The notes: generated by a model from the sequence alone, not told the origin. A DNA stretch of 50,869 bases from JAKAGZ01 sp964412105 (GCA_964412105.1 CAYPNM010000025.1:1-50869), one strand, 5' to 3'; positions 18,442 through 28,582 are shown, numbered from the stretch's first letter. Program-made: numbers and translations.

Positions 18442-18507
18442 TTTTATCCTAAAGTATTAATGAAACGCTGATTTGACTCATTCAACGGATTAGCACCGAT
18501 CAACGTT

Positions 18508-19728
18508 CTATTTCTTTCTCCAATTTTCGGTTAATAAATTATTAAGTAATGCAAGCTCGATTGTTTTTTGTGCTCGTTTAACAACCGGTGCATCAATCAT
18601 TTTGCTGCCGAGTGCAACTACGCCAAGCCCTTTTTTCTCCGCATCTTCGAAAGCAAGAACTATTTTTTTTGCTTTGTCAATTTCATCAAAAGTCGGAGAA
18701 AAGGCTTTATGCACAACCTGGATTTGCCTTGGATGAATACACCCTTTACCTTCAAAGCCTAGGGATTTTGCTTCTATTACACTTTCTCTCAGGCCTTCCA
18801 TATTTGCAACGTCAGAGTAAACCGTATCAATTGCCTGGACACCAGCAGCTTTTGCAGCATTAACAATCATCGATCTTGCAAAAAAACTCTCTTTCCCTTC
18901 CGGTGTACGTTGTGAACCGATATCTGCAGTGTAGTCTTCCAAACCAATTGCCAGCGCACAAACATTCGGGGAAGCCGATGTAATTTCATATGCATGAATA
19001 ATACCTTTTGTGCTCTCTATAATCGGCATTATATAGGCTTCATTTTTTATCCTGTGCTTAACTCTTAATCTTCTTACCTCGAGAATGGTTTCTACTACCT
19101 GTTCGGCTAATTCACATTTGGGGATTAACACGACATTGACATTATGAGGAATAATATATTTAAGATCTTCAATTCCTTTTTGACCCTGATTAATTCTGAC
19201 CATTCTTTCGCAACCGTAGAAATTAACTGAGCGGAGCGCATTTCGTACCAGAATTCTTGCTGCATCTTTTTCTGTTGGTGCAACGCTATCTTCCAGATCA
19301 AGAATTATTCCATCCGGTTTGTGGAGCCCGGCGTTTAAGAAAAACTTAGGTTCGTTTCCAGGCAAATATAAACGGCTTCTTCTAAGCTTATCTTTTGCTG
19401 TTGAATATCTGTTTTGTCTGAGCATTGGCAAAAGAAATTCTTTGGTTTCATCGGGAAATAATCTTTTGTATGCAGCTTCAAATCTAGCGGAAATGACGAA
19501 AGGGAGGGCACCATTATCTTCAACTATTATTCTCCCATGTTTAAGACGAAAGAACTTTGACATCTCTTCAATCTGTTCAATTATGGAATTTCCATACAAT
19601 GATTTGACTTTACTTTGAAACTCAATTTTCAGGCCGCCCGAATTTCTTTTTACTATTTCGATATAGCAATCGGAGCGGACAGATTCTCCCCGTTTACCAG
19701 CCGATGCTTTATTTATTTTTTTATTCAT
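18508..19728 (-). CDS. Citrate lyase gamma-beta fusion (CitD-CitE)
   Basis: 406 residues. Residues about 100-405 are a CitE-type HpcH/HpaI-fold lyase (SRLYLPGNEPKFFLNAG, DGIILDLEDSVAP, CALAIGLEDYTADIG, GFEGKGCIHPRQI) that splits the citryl thioester into acetyl-carrier and oxaloacetate. Residues about 8-95 resemble CitD, the acyl carrier. From memory of CitD, KSLYGNSIIEQIEEMS and RIIVEDNGALPFVISARFEA align with its body, and Ser19 just before Asp20 falls where the prosthetic group is attached. CitD is normally a separate small protein. The ATG at 19728 is preferred to the adjacent TTG. Confidence 0.8.
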   Translation of the reverse strand: MNKKINKASAGKRGESVRSDCYIEIVKRNSGGLKIEFQSKVKSLYGNSIIEQIEEMSKFFRLKHGRIIVEDNGALPFVISARFEAAYKRLFPDETKEFLLPMLRQNRYSTAKDKLRRSRLYLPGNEPKFFLNAGLHKPDGIILDLEDSVAPTEKDAARILVRNALRSVNFYGCERMVRINQGQKGIEDLKYIIPHNVNVVLIPKCELAEQVVETILEVRRLRVKHRIKNEAYIMPIIESTKGIIHAYEITSASPNVCALAIGLEDYTADIGSQRTPEGKESFFARSMIVNAAKAAGVQAIDTVYSDVANMEGLRESVIEAKSLGFEGKGCIHPRQIQVVHKAFSPTFDEIDKAKKIVLAFEDAEKKGLGVVALGSKMIDAPVVKRAQKTIELALLNNLLTENWRKK

Positions 19729-19794
19729 CAAAAGCCCAATTTTTTAATGAAACACATTGTAGTATAGCACCTACATAAACGATAACCAATGATT

Positions 19795-21168
19795 TCATAT
19801 CCTCACAATCAATCCTTTCATAAAATCTTTTGTCTTCATCTTTTCACAATTAAATATCATCTCTTTTATCATTTTCTGTTTCTTCTTGGTTAATAATTTC
19901 CCGGAAAGGGAATTGAATTTATTCTCAAGATCTTCAATAGTCATTGGTTCCCGCGGATCGCCTTTAGGGTATTCCAGATATTCTGAATATTCATTCCCAT
20001 CTTTCGTTTTTATCACGACCTTTGAAGGTTGCTTAGCAGGAAACATTTTTTCGAATTCTACCGAAGCTTCACCTTTTATTTTATCAATTACTTCCCAGAT
20101 TCTCGGATCTTTCAGCTTTTTTTCAGAGAAAGAAGCTGTCGTGATTTTTTTATCTACCAATGCCGCTGCAATGCAATAGGGGAGTGAATGATCTGCTGTT
20201 TCTCTTGATTCAGGTCTGTACTTGTGAGGATCAAAAAGAATATCACAAGCGCGAGCTATAGTTGTAATAGTTACTGAATCAATTTGGTTATAGCTGATAT
20301 TATTTTTTGTTATTACTTTCAGTGTAGCCGTAATGTGAGTATGAGTCAATGCTTCAGTCGGGAAAGCTTTCATTCCACATTCAAGGATTTTATATCTTTT
20401 CCCAAGATTACCTGACAGTTTGTTTGGATCCCATCCCGGACCGAACACATCCATCAATCCTTCTTTACCATCGAATACAGCTTCAGTTCCGGTATAGCCA
20501 TTTTTTGCCATTAGGGCTGCGAAAACGCCTGATTGGACTGCCATTGGATCGACTGTGTTTTTCATCATGGTAAGTTTACCAGCAGTTGGACAACCAATCG
20601 TATGGTTGTGGCTTCCATTAATTCCAATTGCGTTCACCATTTGATCGACATTAAGCTTTAGCAATTTGCCGGCGACTATTGGCGAAACAAATTGGGTCAA
20701 TGTTGCGTGATGCCATTTACGCTCACGTACCCCAGGTACTGCAAATTCACAGAGCCTTTGCTCAAATTCATAAGCAAGTACGATCGCTGTTATTACTTCT
20801 TTCATTGATGAATTGGTTAACTCACCAACTGAAAGAGCAGCGGGAATAAGATCGGATGGATGTGAAGGATCTTCTTTCCAGTAAATATCATTGAAATCCA
20901 GAGCACGGATCATTAATGAATTTACAAGAGTTGAATTTACAGCCGGAAGTTTATCGCCAAATCCTAATAATGTGGATTCTTTTTTACCGCCGATGTTTTT
21001 ATAAATATTCCTTAAAATTTTCACATCTTTGGTGTGATAACCACCATAGGCACAACCAATTGAATCATAAAGGAATCTTTTGACTTCATTGACTACATTT
21101 TCAGGCAGGTCCTTATATTTAAGATTAACAGCGAATTCGGCGATTTGTCGTGAGATTGATGTCCCCAT
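19795..21168 (-). CDS. MmgE/PrpD-family 2-methylcitrate/citrate dehydratase-like protein
   Basis: 457 residues, typical MmgE/PrpD size. Hallmarks include AVNSTLVNSLMIRALDFNDIY, SHPSDLIPAALSVGE, GINGSHNHTIGCPTAGKLTMMKN and ESRETADHSLPYCIAAAL. PrpD dehydrates 2-methylcitrate, and family members are also known to dehydrate citrate. It sits 13 bp after the aconitase gene and 63 bp before citDE, so in this setting dehydration of citrate or a homologue to the aconitate form is a reasonable inference. No methylcitrate synthase or methylisocitrate lyase gene accompanies it. Confidence 0.85.
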   Translation of the reverse strand: MGTSISRQIAEFAVNLKYKDLPENVVNEVKRFLYDSIGCAYGGYHTKDVKILRNIYKNIGGKKESTLLGFGDKLPAVNSTLVNSLMIRALDFNDIYWKEDPSHPSDLIPAALSVGELTNSSMKEVITAIVLAYEFEQRLCEFAVPGVRERKWHHATLTQFVSPIVAGKLLKLNVDQMVNAIGINGSHNHTIGCPTAGKLTMMKNTVDPMAVQSGVFAALMAKNGYTGTEAVFDGKEGLMDVFGPGWDPNKLSGNLGKRYKILECGMKAFPTEALTHTHITATLKVITKNNISYNQIDSVTITTIARACDILFDPHKYRPESRETADHSLPYCIAAALVDKKITTASFSEKKLKDPRIWEVIDKIKGEASVEFEKMFPAKQPSKVVIKTKDGNEYSEYLEYPKGDPREPMTIEDLENKFNSLSGKLLTKKKQKMIKEMIFNCEKMKTKDFMKGLIVRI

Positions 21169-21181
21169 AGTTTTCTTATTT

Positions 21182-23152
21182 CTAGTTTAGGTTTTTCTTA
21201 ATCCAGTTTTCTAGACCATCAAGGACGATCAATTCCTGTGCGGCTTCACCAACTGAACCAAATGAATATGATTTTTCTTTAAATACTATTTCAGAATCGA
21301 TAAAATTAATCTTTAATTCTTCATTTAACCTGATTGTCGGTTTTTGTGAACCGTACAATTTCTTAAAATCTTTAGCCAGTTCAGAACATTCAATCAGCAA
21401 AAATCCATTGTTAATGGCGTTGCGCTTATATGTTTCGTTGAATGATCCGGCAATCACCAATTTAATTCCTTTATATTTTAGTGCGGTTGCTGCCTGTTCG
21501 CGTGAACTGCCAGTGCCGAAATTAAAACCACCAATTAAAATATCGCCTTCTTTAGCAATCTTTACAAATTCAGGATCGTAATTCTCCATCACAACTTCCG
21601 CCTGCTGCTGAGGAGTTATATTATCCTGATATGTGTATTTCCCAGGATAAATTCCGTCAGTGTTCAAATTATCCTGATGACAAAAAAGCACATTGCCTAA
21701 TAATGATTCAGGAAAACCTTCAACAATTTTTACTTTTTGTTTACTTTCGCCTTTCCTTTTGTTTTCATTTAAAGTTGCGGAAATTTTCGTGTTGGGAGAT
21801 TTCCAGTTATAGAATATCTTTCCGGCAACCGCTGAAGAGGCCACAACAGCAGGAGAGGCCAGGTAGGCCTGTGCATTGGGTGAACCCATTCTCCCTTTAA
21901 AGTTTCTGTTTGTAGCTGATATACCTACCTCACCATCCTCAAGCAGACCTGTGCCTAATCCTATACATGGGCCGCAGCCGGGAGGCAGCGGAATCGCGCC
22001 CGCATCTATTAAAGCATTCCAGGAGCCCTGCTTTTCAGCTTCCTTTTGTTCATCACGCGAGGCAGCTGCAATGTAGAATTTTACTCCGGGAGCAACTTTC
22101 TTACCTTTTATTGCTTCAGCAGCATCATAAATATCGCTTGCTCTGCTATTAACACAGGAGACGAGATATGCTTTATTAATTTTTATTTCTTTGCTATTAA
22201 AATCAGTTACAGAATTAAAAATCTTTACGGAATTTGGTCCTGATACAGAGGGCTCTATTGTGCTTAAGTCTATGGTAATTTCTTTTGTATAGAATGCATT
22301 AGAATCAGCCGCAGGCGGATCTTTTTCCATATCGAATATTCTGAATAGATTCATTCTGGGGTGAAGTCCATTGCCATCTGTATCGGAAGCCACGCCCTCA
22401 AGTCCTCTTTCAATTATAAAATTAGCTCTCTTTTTAAGCCATAGAGTAGTGATAGAATCAACTGGAAATACACCTGCTAACGCTCCCCATTCGGTAGTCA
22501 TATTTGAAATTGTAAATCTAGCATCAATCGGCAGATTTTCTACACCGCTGCCTGAAAATTCGATTGCACAATTCAAAACTTCATCGTTCTTAAAATATCC
22601 GCTAAGGGTAATTATCAGATCTTTTCCAGTTACCGCAGGATTTAACTTATTTGTAAGTTTTACATTCACAACCGGTGGAACCTGCCACCACGTTCTTCCC
22701 GTTGCCCAGATTGCAGCAGCATCTGTTCTTACAATTGGAGTACCAAGACATCCTAACCCCCCATACATATTCGAATGGCTGTCTGATGCAACAACTATGG
22801 TACCCGGCCATGCATAGCCTTCTTCACACATAATTTGATGGCCAATACCTCGTCCCGCGGGATAAAAATCTGCGCCTTGCATTTTTGCAAAGTCTTCAAT
22901 CTTCTGATATTTTTGAAGATTACCTTCGGTTTTATCCTGAATGTTGTGATCAAGTGTAATAACAACCTGTCTTGGATTAAATAATTTTTTCGCTCCGATA
23001 TTCTTGAATTTAGGTATTACTGCACCGGTATTGTCGTGCGTCATGACATACGCAGGCTTTATTGAAATATAATCGCCGCTGTGAATTTCCCGACCATCAG
23101 AAATTCCTACGGCGAATTTCTGAGCTATTTTTTCAATCAGTGTTTGTCCCAT
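21182..23152 (-). CDS. Aconitate hydratase (Aquifex-type)
   Basis: 656 residues, the size of the shorter Aquifex-type aconitases. The 4Fe-4S ligands are visible: Cys333 in VSCVNSRASD, and Cys393 and Cys396 in PPGCGPCIGLG. The C-terminal swivel domain contains GGFNFGTGSSREQAATALKY. It isomerises citrate and isocitrate through cis-aconitate. A GAGGGG ribosome site precedes the ATG. It lies between the HD-like and PrpD genes in the operon, with gaps of 20 and 13 bp. Confidence 0.9.
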   Translation of the reverse strand: MGQTLIEKIAQKFAVGISDGREIHSGDYISIKPAYVMTHDNTGAVIPKFKNIGAKKLFNPRQVVITLDHNIQDKTEGNLQKYQKIEDFAKMQGADFYPAGRGIGHQIMCEEGYAWPGTIVVASDSHSNMYGGLGCLGTPIVRTDAAAIWATGRTWWQVPPVVNVKLTNKLNPAVTGKDLIITLSGYFKNDEVLNCAIEFSGSGVENLPIDARFTISNMTTEWGALAGVFPVDSITTLWLKKRANFIIERGLEGVASDTDGNGLHPRMNLFRIFDMEKDPPAADSNAFYTKEITIDLSTIEPSVSGPNSVKIFNSVTDFNSKEIKINKAYLVSCVNSRASDIYDAAEAIKGKKVAPGVKFYIAAASRDEQKEAEKQGSWNALIDAGAIPLPPGCGPCIGLGTGLLEDGEVGISATNRNFKGRMGSPNAQAYLASPAVVASSAVAGKIFYNWKSPNTKISATLNENKRKGESKQKVKIVEGFPESLLGNVLFCHQDNLNTDGIYPGKYTYQDNITPQQQAEVVMENYDPEFVKIAKEGDILIGGFNFGTGSSREQAATALKYKGIKLVIAGSFNETYKRNAINNGFLLIECSELAKDFKKLYGSQKPTIRLNEELKINFIDSEIVFKEKSYSFGSVGEAAQELIVLDGLENWIKKNLN

Positions 23153-23172
23153 AATTTCTACCCCTCAAAAAG

Positions 23173-23706
23173 TTATGCTTTGAAAGGTTCAAAGCTGACA
23201 AAATCAGCATGATGAACTATGATAGCTTCTACGGTTCGTTGGCCAAGATCTCCTTCCTTTGAATGTGCAGCAATTATGTGTTGAACTTCTGCCGGAAGTC
23301 CAAATCTATCAGCAATTGCCAGACCGCTGAAGGGATGGCGAACAAGTTTTCCGCTGTGACTTGTTGAAAGTTTTCCATCTTTCATTTCGTATTCGAGCAG
23401 TTTTCCAACGTCAATTAAAATGGCACCTGCAATAAGATAATCCATATCAATTTTTATTTCATTGCCAAAGTTTTTCTTCATTATGTTGGCTATCTCGACA
23501 GAAAGTTGAACCGTTGTTCTTTTGTGATTCATAAACGAAATGCTGCAATCCTTGAGCAAAAGTGAAAATGGAATCTTTTCAAGGTCTTCCATTGAAAGTA
23601 CGCTGTTTTCAATTGCATAAAGCCAGCAGTCTAAAACTTTTTCCTTAAGATCTTTATTCTTGATCCAGTTTATTTCGGGCCATATTTTTAAAATTTTATC
23701 TTTCAT
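23173..23706 (-). CDS. HD-domain-like protein with altered HD motif
   Basis: About 177 residues. The helical arrangement and HHADF near the end fit HD-superfamily phosphohydrolases. The central motif normally read HD-x-GK is IDVGK here (Ile98, Asp99 in this numbering), so one metal-binding histidine is lost. His residues remain at NHKRT, RHPFSG, AAHS and HHAD. Enzyme activity is therefore uncertain. I start at the ATG at 23706, four bases after the stop of the dehydrogenase gene; an upstream ATG at 23733 would overlap that gene. Its role in a citrate operon is unknown. Confidence 0.65.
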   Translation of the reverse strand: MKDKILKIWPEINWIKNKDLKEKVLDCWLYAIENSVLSMEDLEKIPFSLLLKDCSISFMNHKRTTVQLSVEIANIMKKNFGNEIKIDMDYLIAGAILIDVGKLLEYEMKDGKLSTSHSGKLVRHPFSGLAIADRFGLPAEVQHIIAAHSKEGDLGQRTVEAIIVHHADFVSFEPFKA

Positions 23707-23710
23707 GAAA

Positions 23711-24889
23711 TCATAATTCTGATATGATAGCATCTGTCATTTGCTGTGTAGTGCAGGCTCCTTTTTTAAATACATCCGGGCCGCCTTTTAATTTTAACAT
23801 ATCGTAAGTCCTTACTTTGCCATCAAGAATAACTTTGGAAATTGCTTTGCGAATCAGATTAGCTTTTTCATTTTCTCCTAAATGATCAAGCATCATGCAG
23901 GCACTCAAAATCATAGCAATAGGATTAACGATTGAAGGATTTAATTCCTGGTATTTAGGTGCTGAACCATGAGTTGGCTCAAAAACGGCTGCTTCTTTTC
24001 CTATATTTGCACTACAGGCAAAGCCAAGTCCCCCAACCAATCCAGCAAAACCGTCACTTATAATATCACCGAACATGTTTTCGGCCACTATAACTCCATA
24101 GATTTCCGGATTTTTTGTAAGCCACATCATCTGAGCATCAATGTTTGTATCCCACAGCTCGATTCCAGGATAATCCTTTGCAATTTTTTTAGCTTCACTT
24201 ACCATCATTCCTGAAGTTTCGCGAAGCACGTTTGGTTTTTCACATACTGTTACATTTTTGTATCCGAATTTTTTGGCATAATCAAATGCTTCTTTTAATA
24301 TTCTTCGGCAGGCTCCCCGGCTCATTATTCTGGTAGAAATTGCCATATCTTCGCTGGGAACGTCCTTAAATGCTTTCATTTTGGAGTGAGTTTCTAATGC
24401 ATCACGAACATTTTTGGGAGGATTTGTCCATTCAACACCCGCATACAGACCTTCAGTATTTTGTCTGAAAATAACAGAATTTATTTCAGGTTCAATAAAT
24501 CCTTTTGAATCGCGGATTATAAAGTTTAACGGGTTTCTGGGAAATGATTTGCAGGGACGAATGCAAATGTCGAGATTAAAATGCTGACGAAGCCCAACGA
24601 TCGGACTGAAGTAAACGAAGCCCTTATCCTTTAATGAGGGATCAAGTTCAAGCGCAGCAGCATCTTTTGGCTTGCTCGTTATTGCTCCAAACAATCCAGT
24701 TTTATGTTTTTCAAGCAGCTCAATTGTTCTTTGAGGAAGTGCATTTCCTTCTTTGCACCAGAATTCCCAACCAATATCTGCATGAATATATTCGGCTTCA
24801 AAATTGATAGCTTTTAATATGCGAATAGCCTCCGGAAGGACAGTTTTACCAATGCCATCGCCGGGCATGGTAACAATAGTATGGGGCAT
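23711..24889 (-). CDS. Isocitrate/isopropylmalate dehydrogenase family protein (probable isocitrate dehydrogenase)
   Basis: 392 residues. MPGDGIGKTVLPEAI at the N-terminus, RQNTEGLYAGVEW, ENMFGDIISDGFAGLVGGLG and AVFEPTHGSAPKYQ mark the beta-decarboxylating dehydrogenase family. Aconitase in the same operon argues for isocitrate as substrate; isopropylmalate or homoisocitrate cannot be excluded from sequence alone. The reading frame is open to 25000, but the ATG at 24889 has a GGGGG site five bases upstream and begins exactly at the family's first strand. First gene of the operon. Confidence 0.8.
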   Translation of the reverse strand: MPHTIVTMPGDGIGKTVLPEAIRILKAINFEAEYIHADIGWEFWCKEGNALPQRTIELLEKHKTGLFGAITSKPKDAAALELDPSLKDKGFVYFSPIVGLRQHFNLDICIRPCKSFPRNPLNFIIRDSKGFIEPEINSVIFRQNTEGLYAGVEWTNPPKNVRDALETHSKMKAFKDVPSEDMAISTRIMSRGACRRILKEAFDYAKKFGYKNVTVCEKPNVLRETSGMMVSEAKKIAKDYPGIELWDTNIDAQMMWLTKNPEIYGVIVAENMFGDIISDGFAGLVGGLGFACSANIGKEAAVFEPTHGSAPKYQELNPSIVNPIAMILSACMMLDHLGENEKANLIRKAISKVILDGKVRTYDMLKLKGGPDVFKKGACTTQQMTDAIISEL

Positions 24890-25129
24890 AATTCCCCCTT
24901 TTTGATAAATATTTAAAATTAAGTGAGTTAAAATTATAGATTTAATGTTAGCCAAGCAAGACAGTTTCAGAAAGCAATGAAATCTTTTATATAAAACCAT
25001 TTAACCGGAAAGATTATTCAGGCCTGGATGAAAGGGGAAATAATAATTTCACCTTTCAAAAAATTGTTATATTTTCATATTTGGGAATAATTGAAATCTA
25101 CAGAGAAATTTTCAAATCACGGTTAATAA

Positions 25130-28100
25130 TTGGAAACAAAATTTACGGAAAATAGAATAATCACTTTTGAGCAGGAGCTGAAGGAATTTAGCAGAGTCCT
25201 GCAATTAATGAAATCCGATAACTCGCTTCCTGAAAAAGTTAATGTAAATCTGGCAAAGTTTGAAGAAATTATTGAAAATCTTGAGAATTCCGTAAGAGAC
25301 TATATTCTCATTTCTGAGGCTTCAATTGATGTGATATTTCGGATCTCCCTTACAGGCAAAATGATTTTTATCACAGCTTCCTGCAGAGATGCTTTTGGTT
25401 ATGAAGTAGAAGAGGTAATAGGAAAATCATTTATCAAATTTATTTCAAATGAAGATGTAAATTCAGCATTTGAAGCTCTTTCAAAATTCTTTAAACAAAA
25501 TGTGCTTCGCAATTTTATAACTCAAATAATGCATAAGAACGGCGAGAAAATTCCTGTCGAAATAAATGCTAAGATGATTGAAGTCAATGGGAAAAAAGTT
25601 GGGCAGGGAACTATTCACGTAATAAAAGAAAGGTTAAAATCTGAAGAGAAATTGCGTGCTTCTGAGAATACTTTCAGAACTATATGGGAAAAATCATCAG
25701 ATGGAATGCGGCTGACTGATGAAAACGGTACCGTAATAATGTGTAACCAGACCTATTCTGATATGGTAGGGATGTCCAAAAAAGAAATTGAGGGGGAAAA
25801 TTTTTCAGTTGTGTATGATCCCGCTCATGCTTCTACAGCATTATCAGATTATCTTTATAGTTTTAAGACAGATAGCATACTGTCCAAATATGAATCTTCT
25901 GTATATCTCTGGAACGGACTACATCTTGATTTTGAAATATCAAATTCATTCCTTGAGGAAATAGGAAATAAGAGATTATTGCTGAGCATAATCAGAGATG
26001 TAAGTGAACGAAAGTTAAGTGAAGATCTTTCCAGGAAAAAAGATAATTTGCTTCAGGGGATAGCAGAAGCAACGAGAAGTCTAATTTCAAGCAGAGATAT
26101 TAATACCGGCTTTAATGCAGCTTTAAGAATTCTCGGCATCGCTGCCAATACTGATAGAGTTTATATCTACAAACACGAAATAATAGAGGAAACGGAAGAA
26201 CCCTACGCCAAACTTTTGTTTGAATGGTCTGCTGAATCAGCAACTGCACAGATTGAGGATCCTGCCTTGCAGAAATTATCCTATTCAAGGTTTGCCACTC
26301 TTAATTTTTATGAAAATTTTTTGAAAGGGAATTCACTTAAATTTATTATTAAAGATTTGCCCCCTGACGCACTGTCTGCCTTTATAGATGAAGCTATTAA
26401 ATCCCTGATTCTTGTTCCTATTATGGTTGATGATCTGTACTGGGGTTTTATCGGTTTTGATGATCTTACTGAGGATCGGGAGTGGACAGATAACGAGGAA
26501 TCTCTACTATTTACTATGGCCGCAACTATTGCTGCAGTAATAAAAAATAATAATATCTCACTGGATCTGGTTGAAAAAAATAAACAGCTTGACATAGCGC
26601 TGGCAAGGGCCGAATCTGCTGTAAAAGCAAAAAGTGAATTCCTTGCCTTAATGTCACATGAAATCCGAACTCCAATGAATGGCGTAATTGGTATGACAGG
26701 ACTTTTGCTTGATACCAATCTTGACGAAGATCAAAAGGAATATGTTGAAACGATTAGAATTAGTGGCGATCAATTGCTTGTAATAATTAATGATATACTT
26801 GATTTTTCAAAAATTGAATCTGAAAAACTTGAACTTGAACATCAGCCGCTTGATCTCAGGGACTGTATTGAAGATTCTCTTGATCTAGTTGCACCAAAGG
26901 CTTCTGAAAAGGCTCTTGATCTTGCTTATCTGATTGAAGACAACACTCCGCTCACTATAGTTGGAGATGTTACAAGATTGAGACAAATAATAATCAACCT
27001 TGTAAACAATTCTGTTAAGTTTACAGAAAAAGGGGAAGTATTCGTTTCAGTATCTGCAAAGAAAATTGATAACAAATATGAATTACTGTTTTCTGTAAGG
27101 GACACCGGCGTAGGAATTCCATCAGACAAGATGGACCGTTTATTTAAATCGTTTAGCCAGGTTGACAATTCAACTACAAGAACTCATGGAGGAACTGGTC
27201 TTGGTCTGGCCATCAGTCAAAGATTAGCTCAAATGATGGGTGGCAAAGTCTGGGTAGAAAGCCAAATGGGGGTTGGCAGCACATTTTATTTTACAATTAT
27301 GGCTGAGTCAGCTCCATCCAAATCAAGGGTTTATTTAAAAGGAGACCAGCCGGAACTGAAAGATAAAAAAATTCTTATTGTTGATGACAACAAAACAAAC
27401 AGGAGAATTATTCAGCTTCAAGTTGAATCCTGGGGAATGAAATCCAGTATTCTCAATTCAGGTGAGGAAGCATTACAACGTATTGAAAAGGGAGAAAAAT
27501 TTGATGTAGCTCTTTTTGATTATCATATGCCCTTTATGGATGGCATCAGGTTATCCCACGAAATTAGAAAATATGAAAACGCCAAAGACGTTCCGATAAT
27601 TATACTTACTTCAATAGGAAGGAAGGAACAGCTTACAGATTATGACCGAACAAATTTAGCAGGGTTTTTATCCAAACCAATCAAACATTCTCAATTGCAG
27701 GAAATACTGATTAATGTTTTAAGTGGAAAAGAAAAGGGAAAGAAAGATAAGTTTTTAAAGGAAGTAATGATAGATAAAAAACTTGGTTCACAAATGCCTT
27801 TAAGGATATTACTTGCAGAAGACAATGTTGTTAATCAGAGAGTTGCATTGCGAATGCTTGAAAGACTGGGCTACCGCGCTGATGTTGCAGCATCTGGGAA
27901 AGAAGCTGTTGAAAGTGTAAGAAATATAAATTATGATATTATTTTGATGGATATACTTATGCCGGAATTGGATGGTTTTGAAGCGACAAAAATTATATTA
28001 GATGAATTTCAACCCGATCAAAGGCCTAAAATAATCGCAATGACTGCAAATGCCATGCAGGGTGATAGGGAATCTTGTCTTGATGCAGGAATGGATGACT

Positions 28101-28582
28101 ACATGAGTAAGCCCATAAGGATAGAAGACCTTCAGACAGTGATAACCAAATGGGGAAAGAAAATTTACGAGGAAAAAGATCAATTAATTTCTGAATTAAA
28201 ATCCAAACGAGCCCCTACTTATTTAATTGATGAAAACAAGATTTCTTTTTTACAGGATATACAAACCGAAGAGGATCTTAATTTTTATATTGAACTGCTT
28301 GATGTTTACATTTCCGATCTTCCCGTGATGATTGGAAATATAAAAACTGCTGTTGCTGAAAAAAACTCCAAATTGCTCCAGCTGAATGCGCATAAACTAA
28401 AAGGCAGCAGTATGACGCTGGGGATAGATTTTATTGGTGGCATAAGTAAAGATCTGGAGAACGCTGCAAAAGAGAATAAGTTTGATGAGAATACTTACGA
28501 ATTAGTTGATGATTTAGTTCACAAACTTGAAACTGTAATAAAGGAACTGGATGTAATCAGGGAAAAATATTCGAGAGTTTGA
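25130..28582 (+). CDS. Large hybrid histidine kinase PAS-PAS-GAF-HisKA-HATPase-REC-REC-HPt
   Basis: 1150 residues without membrane segments. Two PAS domains (about 60-170 and 178-295) are followed by a GAF domain (about 305-475), HisKA with His510 in MSHEIRTPMNG and HATPase (NNSVKF, DTGVGIP, GGTGLGLAI). A receiver with Asp797, a second receiver with Asp941 and an HPt domain with His1088 (NAHKLKGSS) complete it. It is thus a complete internal phosphorelay of the BarA type, sensing cytoplasmic signals. No DNA-binding output is attached. The start appears to be TTG at 25130, with no clear ribosome site; the nearest ATG is 27 codons further. Confidence 0.9.
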   Translation: METKFTENRIITFEQELKEFSRVLQLMKSDNSLPEKVNVNLAKFEEIIENLENSVRDYILISEASIDVIFRISLTGKMIFITASCRDAFGYEVEEVIGKSFIKFISNEDVNSAFEALSKFFKQNVLRNFITQIMHKNGEKIPVEINAKMIEVNGKKVGQGTIHVIKERLKSEEKLRASENTFRTIWEKSSDGMRLTDENGTVIMCNQTYSDMVGMSKKEIEGENFSVVYDPAHASTALSDYLYSFKTDSILSKYESSVYLWNGLHLDFEISNSFLEEIGNKRLLLSIIRDVSERKLSEDLSRKKDNLLQGIAEATRSLISSRDINTGFNAALRILGIAANTDRVYIYKHEIIEETEEPYAKLLFEWSAESATAQIEDPALQKLSYSRFATLNFYENFLKGNSLKFIIKDLPPDALSAFIDEAIKSLILVPIMVDDLYWGFIGFDDLTEDREWTDNEESLLFTMAATIAAVIKNNNISLDLVEKNKQLDIALARAESAVKAKSEFLALMSHEIRTPMNGVIGMTGLLLDTNLDEDQKEYVETIRISGDQLLVIINDILDFSKIESEKLELEHQPLDLRDCIEDSLDLVAPKASEKALDLAYLIEDNTPLTIVGDVTRLRQIIINLVNNSVKFTEKGEVFVSVSAKKIDNKYELLFSVRDTGVGIPSDKMDRLFKSFSQVDNSTTRTHGGTGLGLAISQRLAQMMGGKVWVESQMGVGSTFYFTIMAESAPSKSRVYLKGDQPELKDKKILIVDDNKTNRRIIQLQVESWGMKSSILNSGEEALQRIEKGEKFDVALFDYHMPFMDGIRLSHEIRKYENAKDVPIIILTSIGRKEQLTDYDRTNLAGFLSKPIKHSQLQEILINVLSGKEKGKKDKFLKEVMIDKKLGSQMPLRILLAEDNVVNQRVALRMLERLGYRADVAASGKEAVESVRNINYDIILMDILMPELDGFEATKIILDEFQPDQRPKIIAMTANAMQGDRESCLDAGMDDYMSKPIRIEDLQTVITKWGKKIYEEKDQLISELKSKRAPTYLIDENKISFLQDIQTEEDLNFYIELLDVYISDLPVMIGNIKTAVAEKNSKLLQLNAHKLKGSSMTLGIDFIGGISKDLENAAKENKFDENTYELVDDLVHKLETVIKELDVIREKYSRV

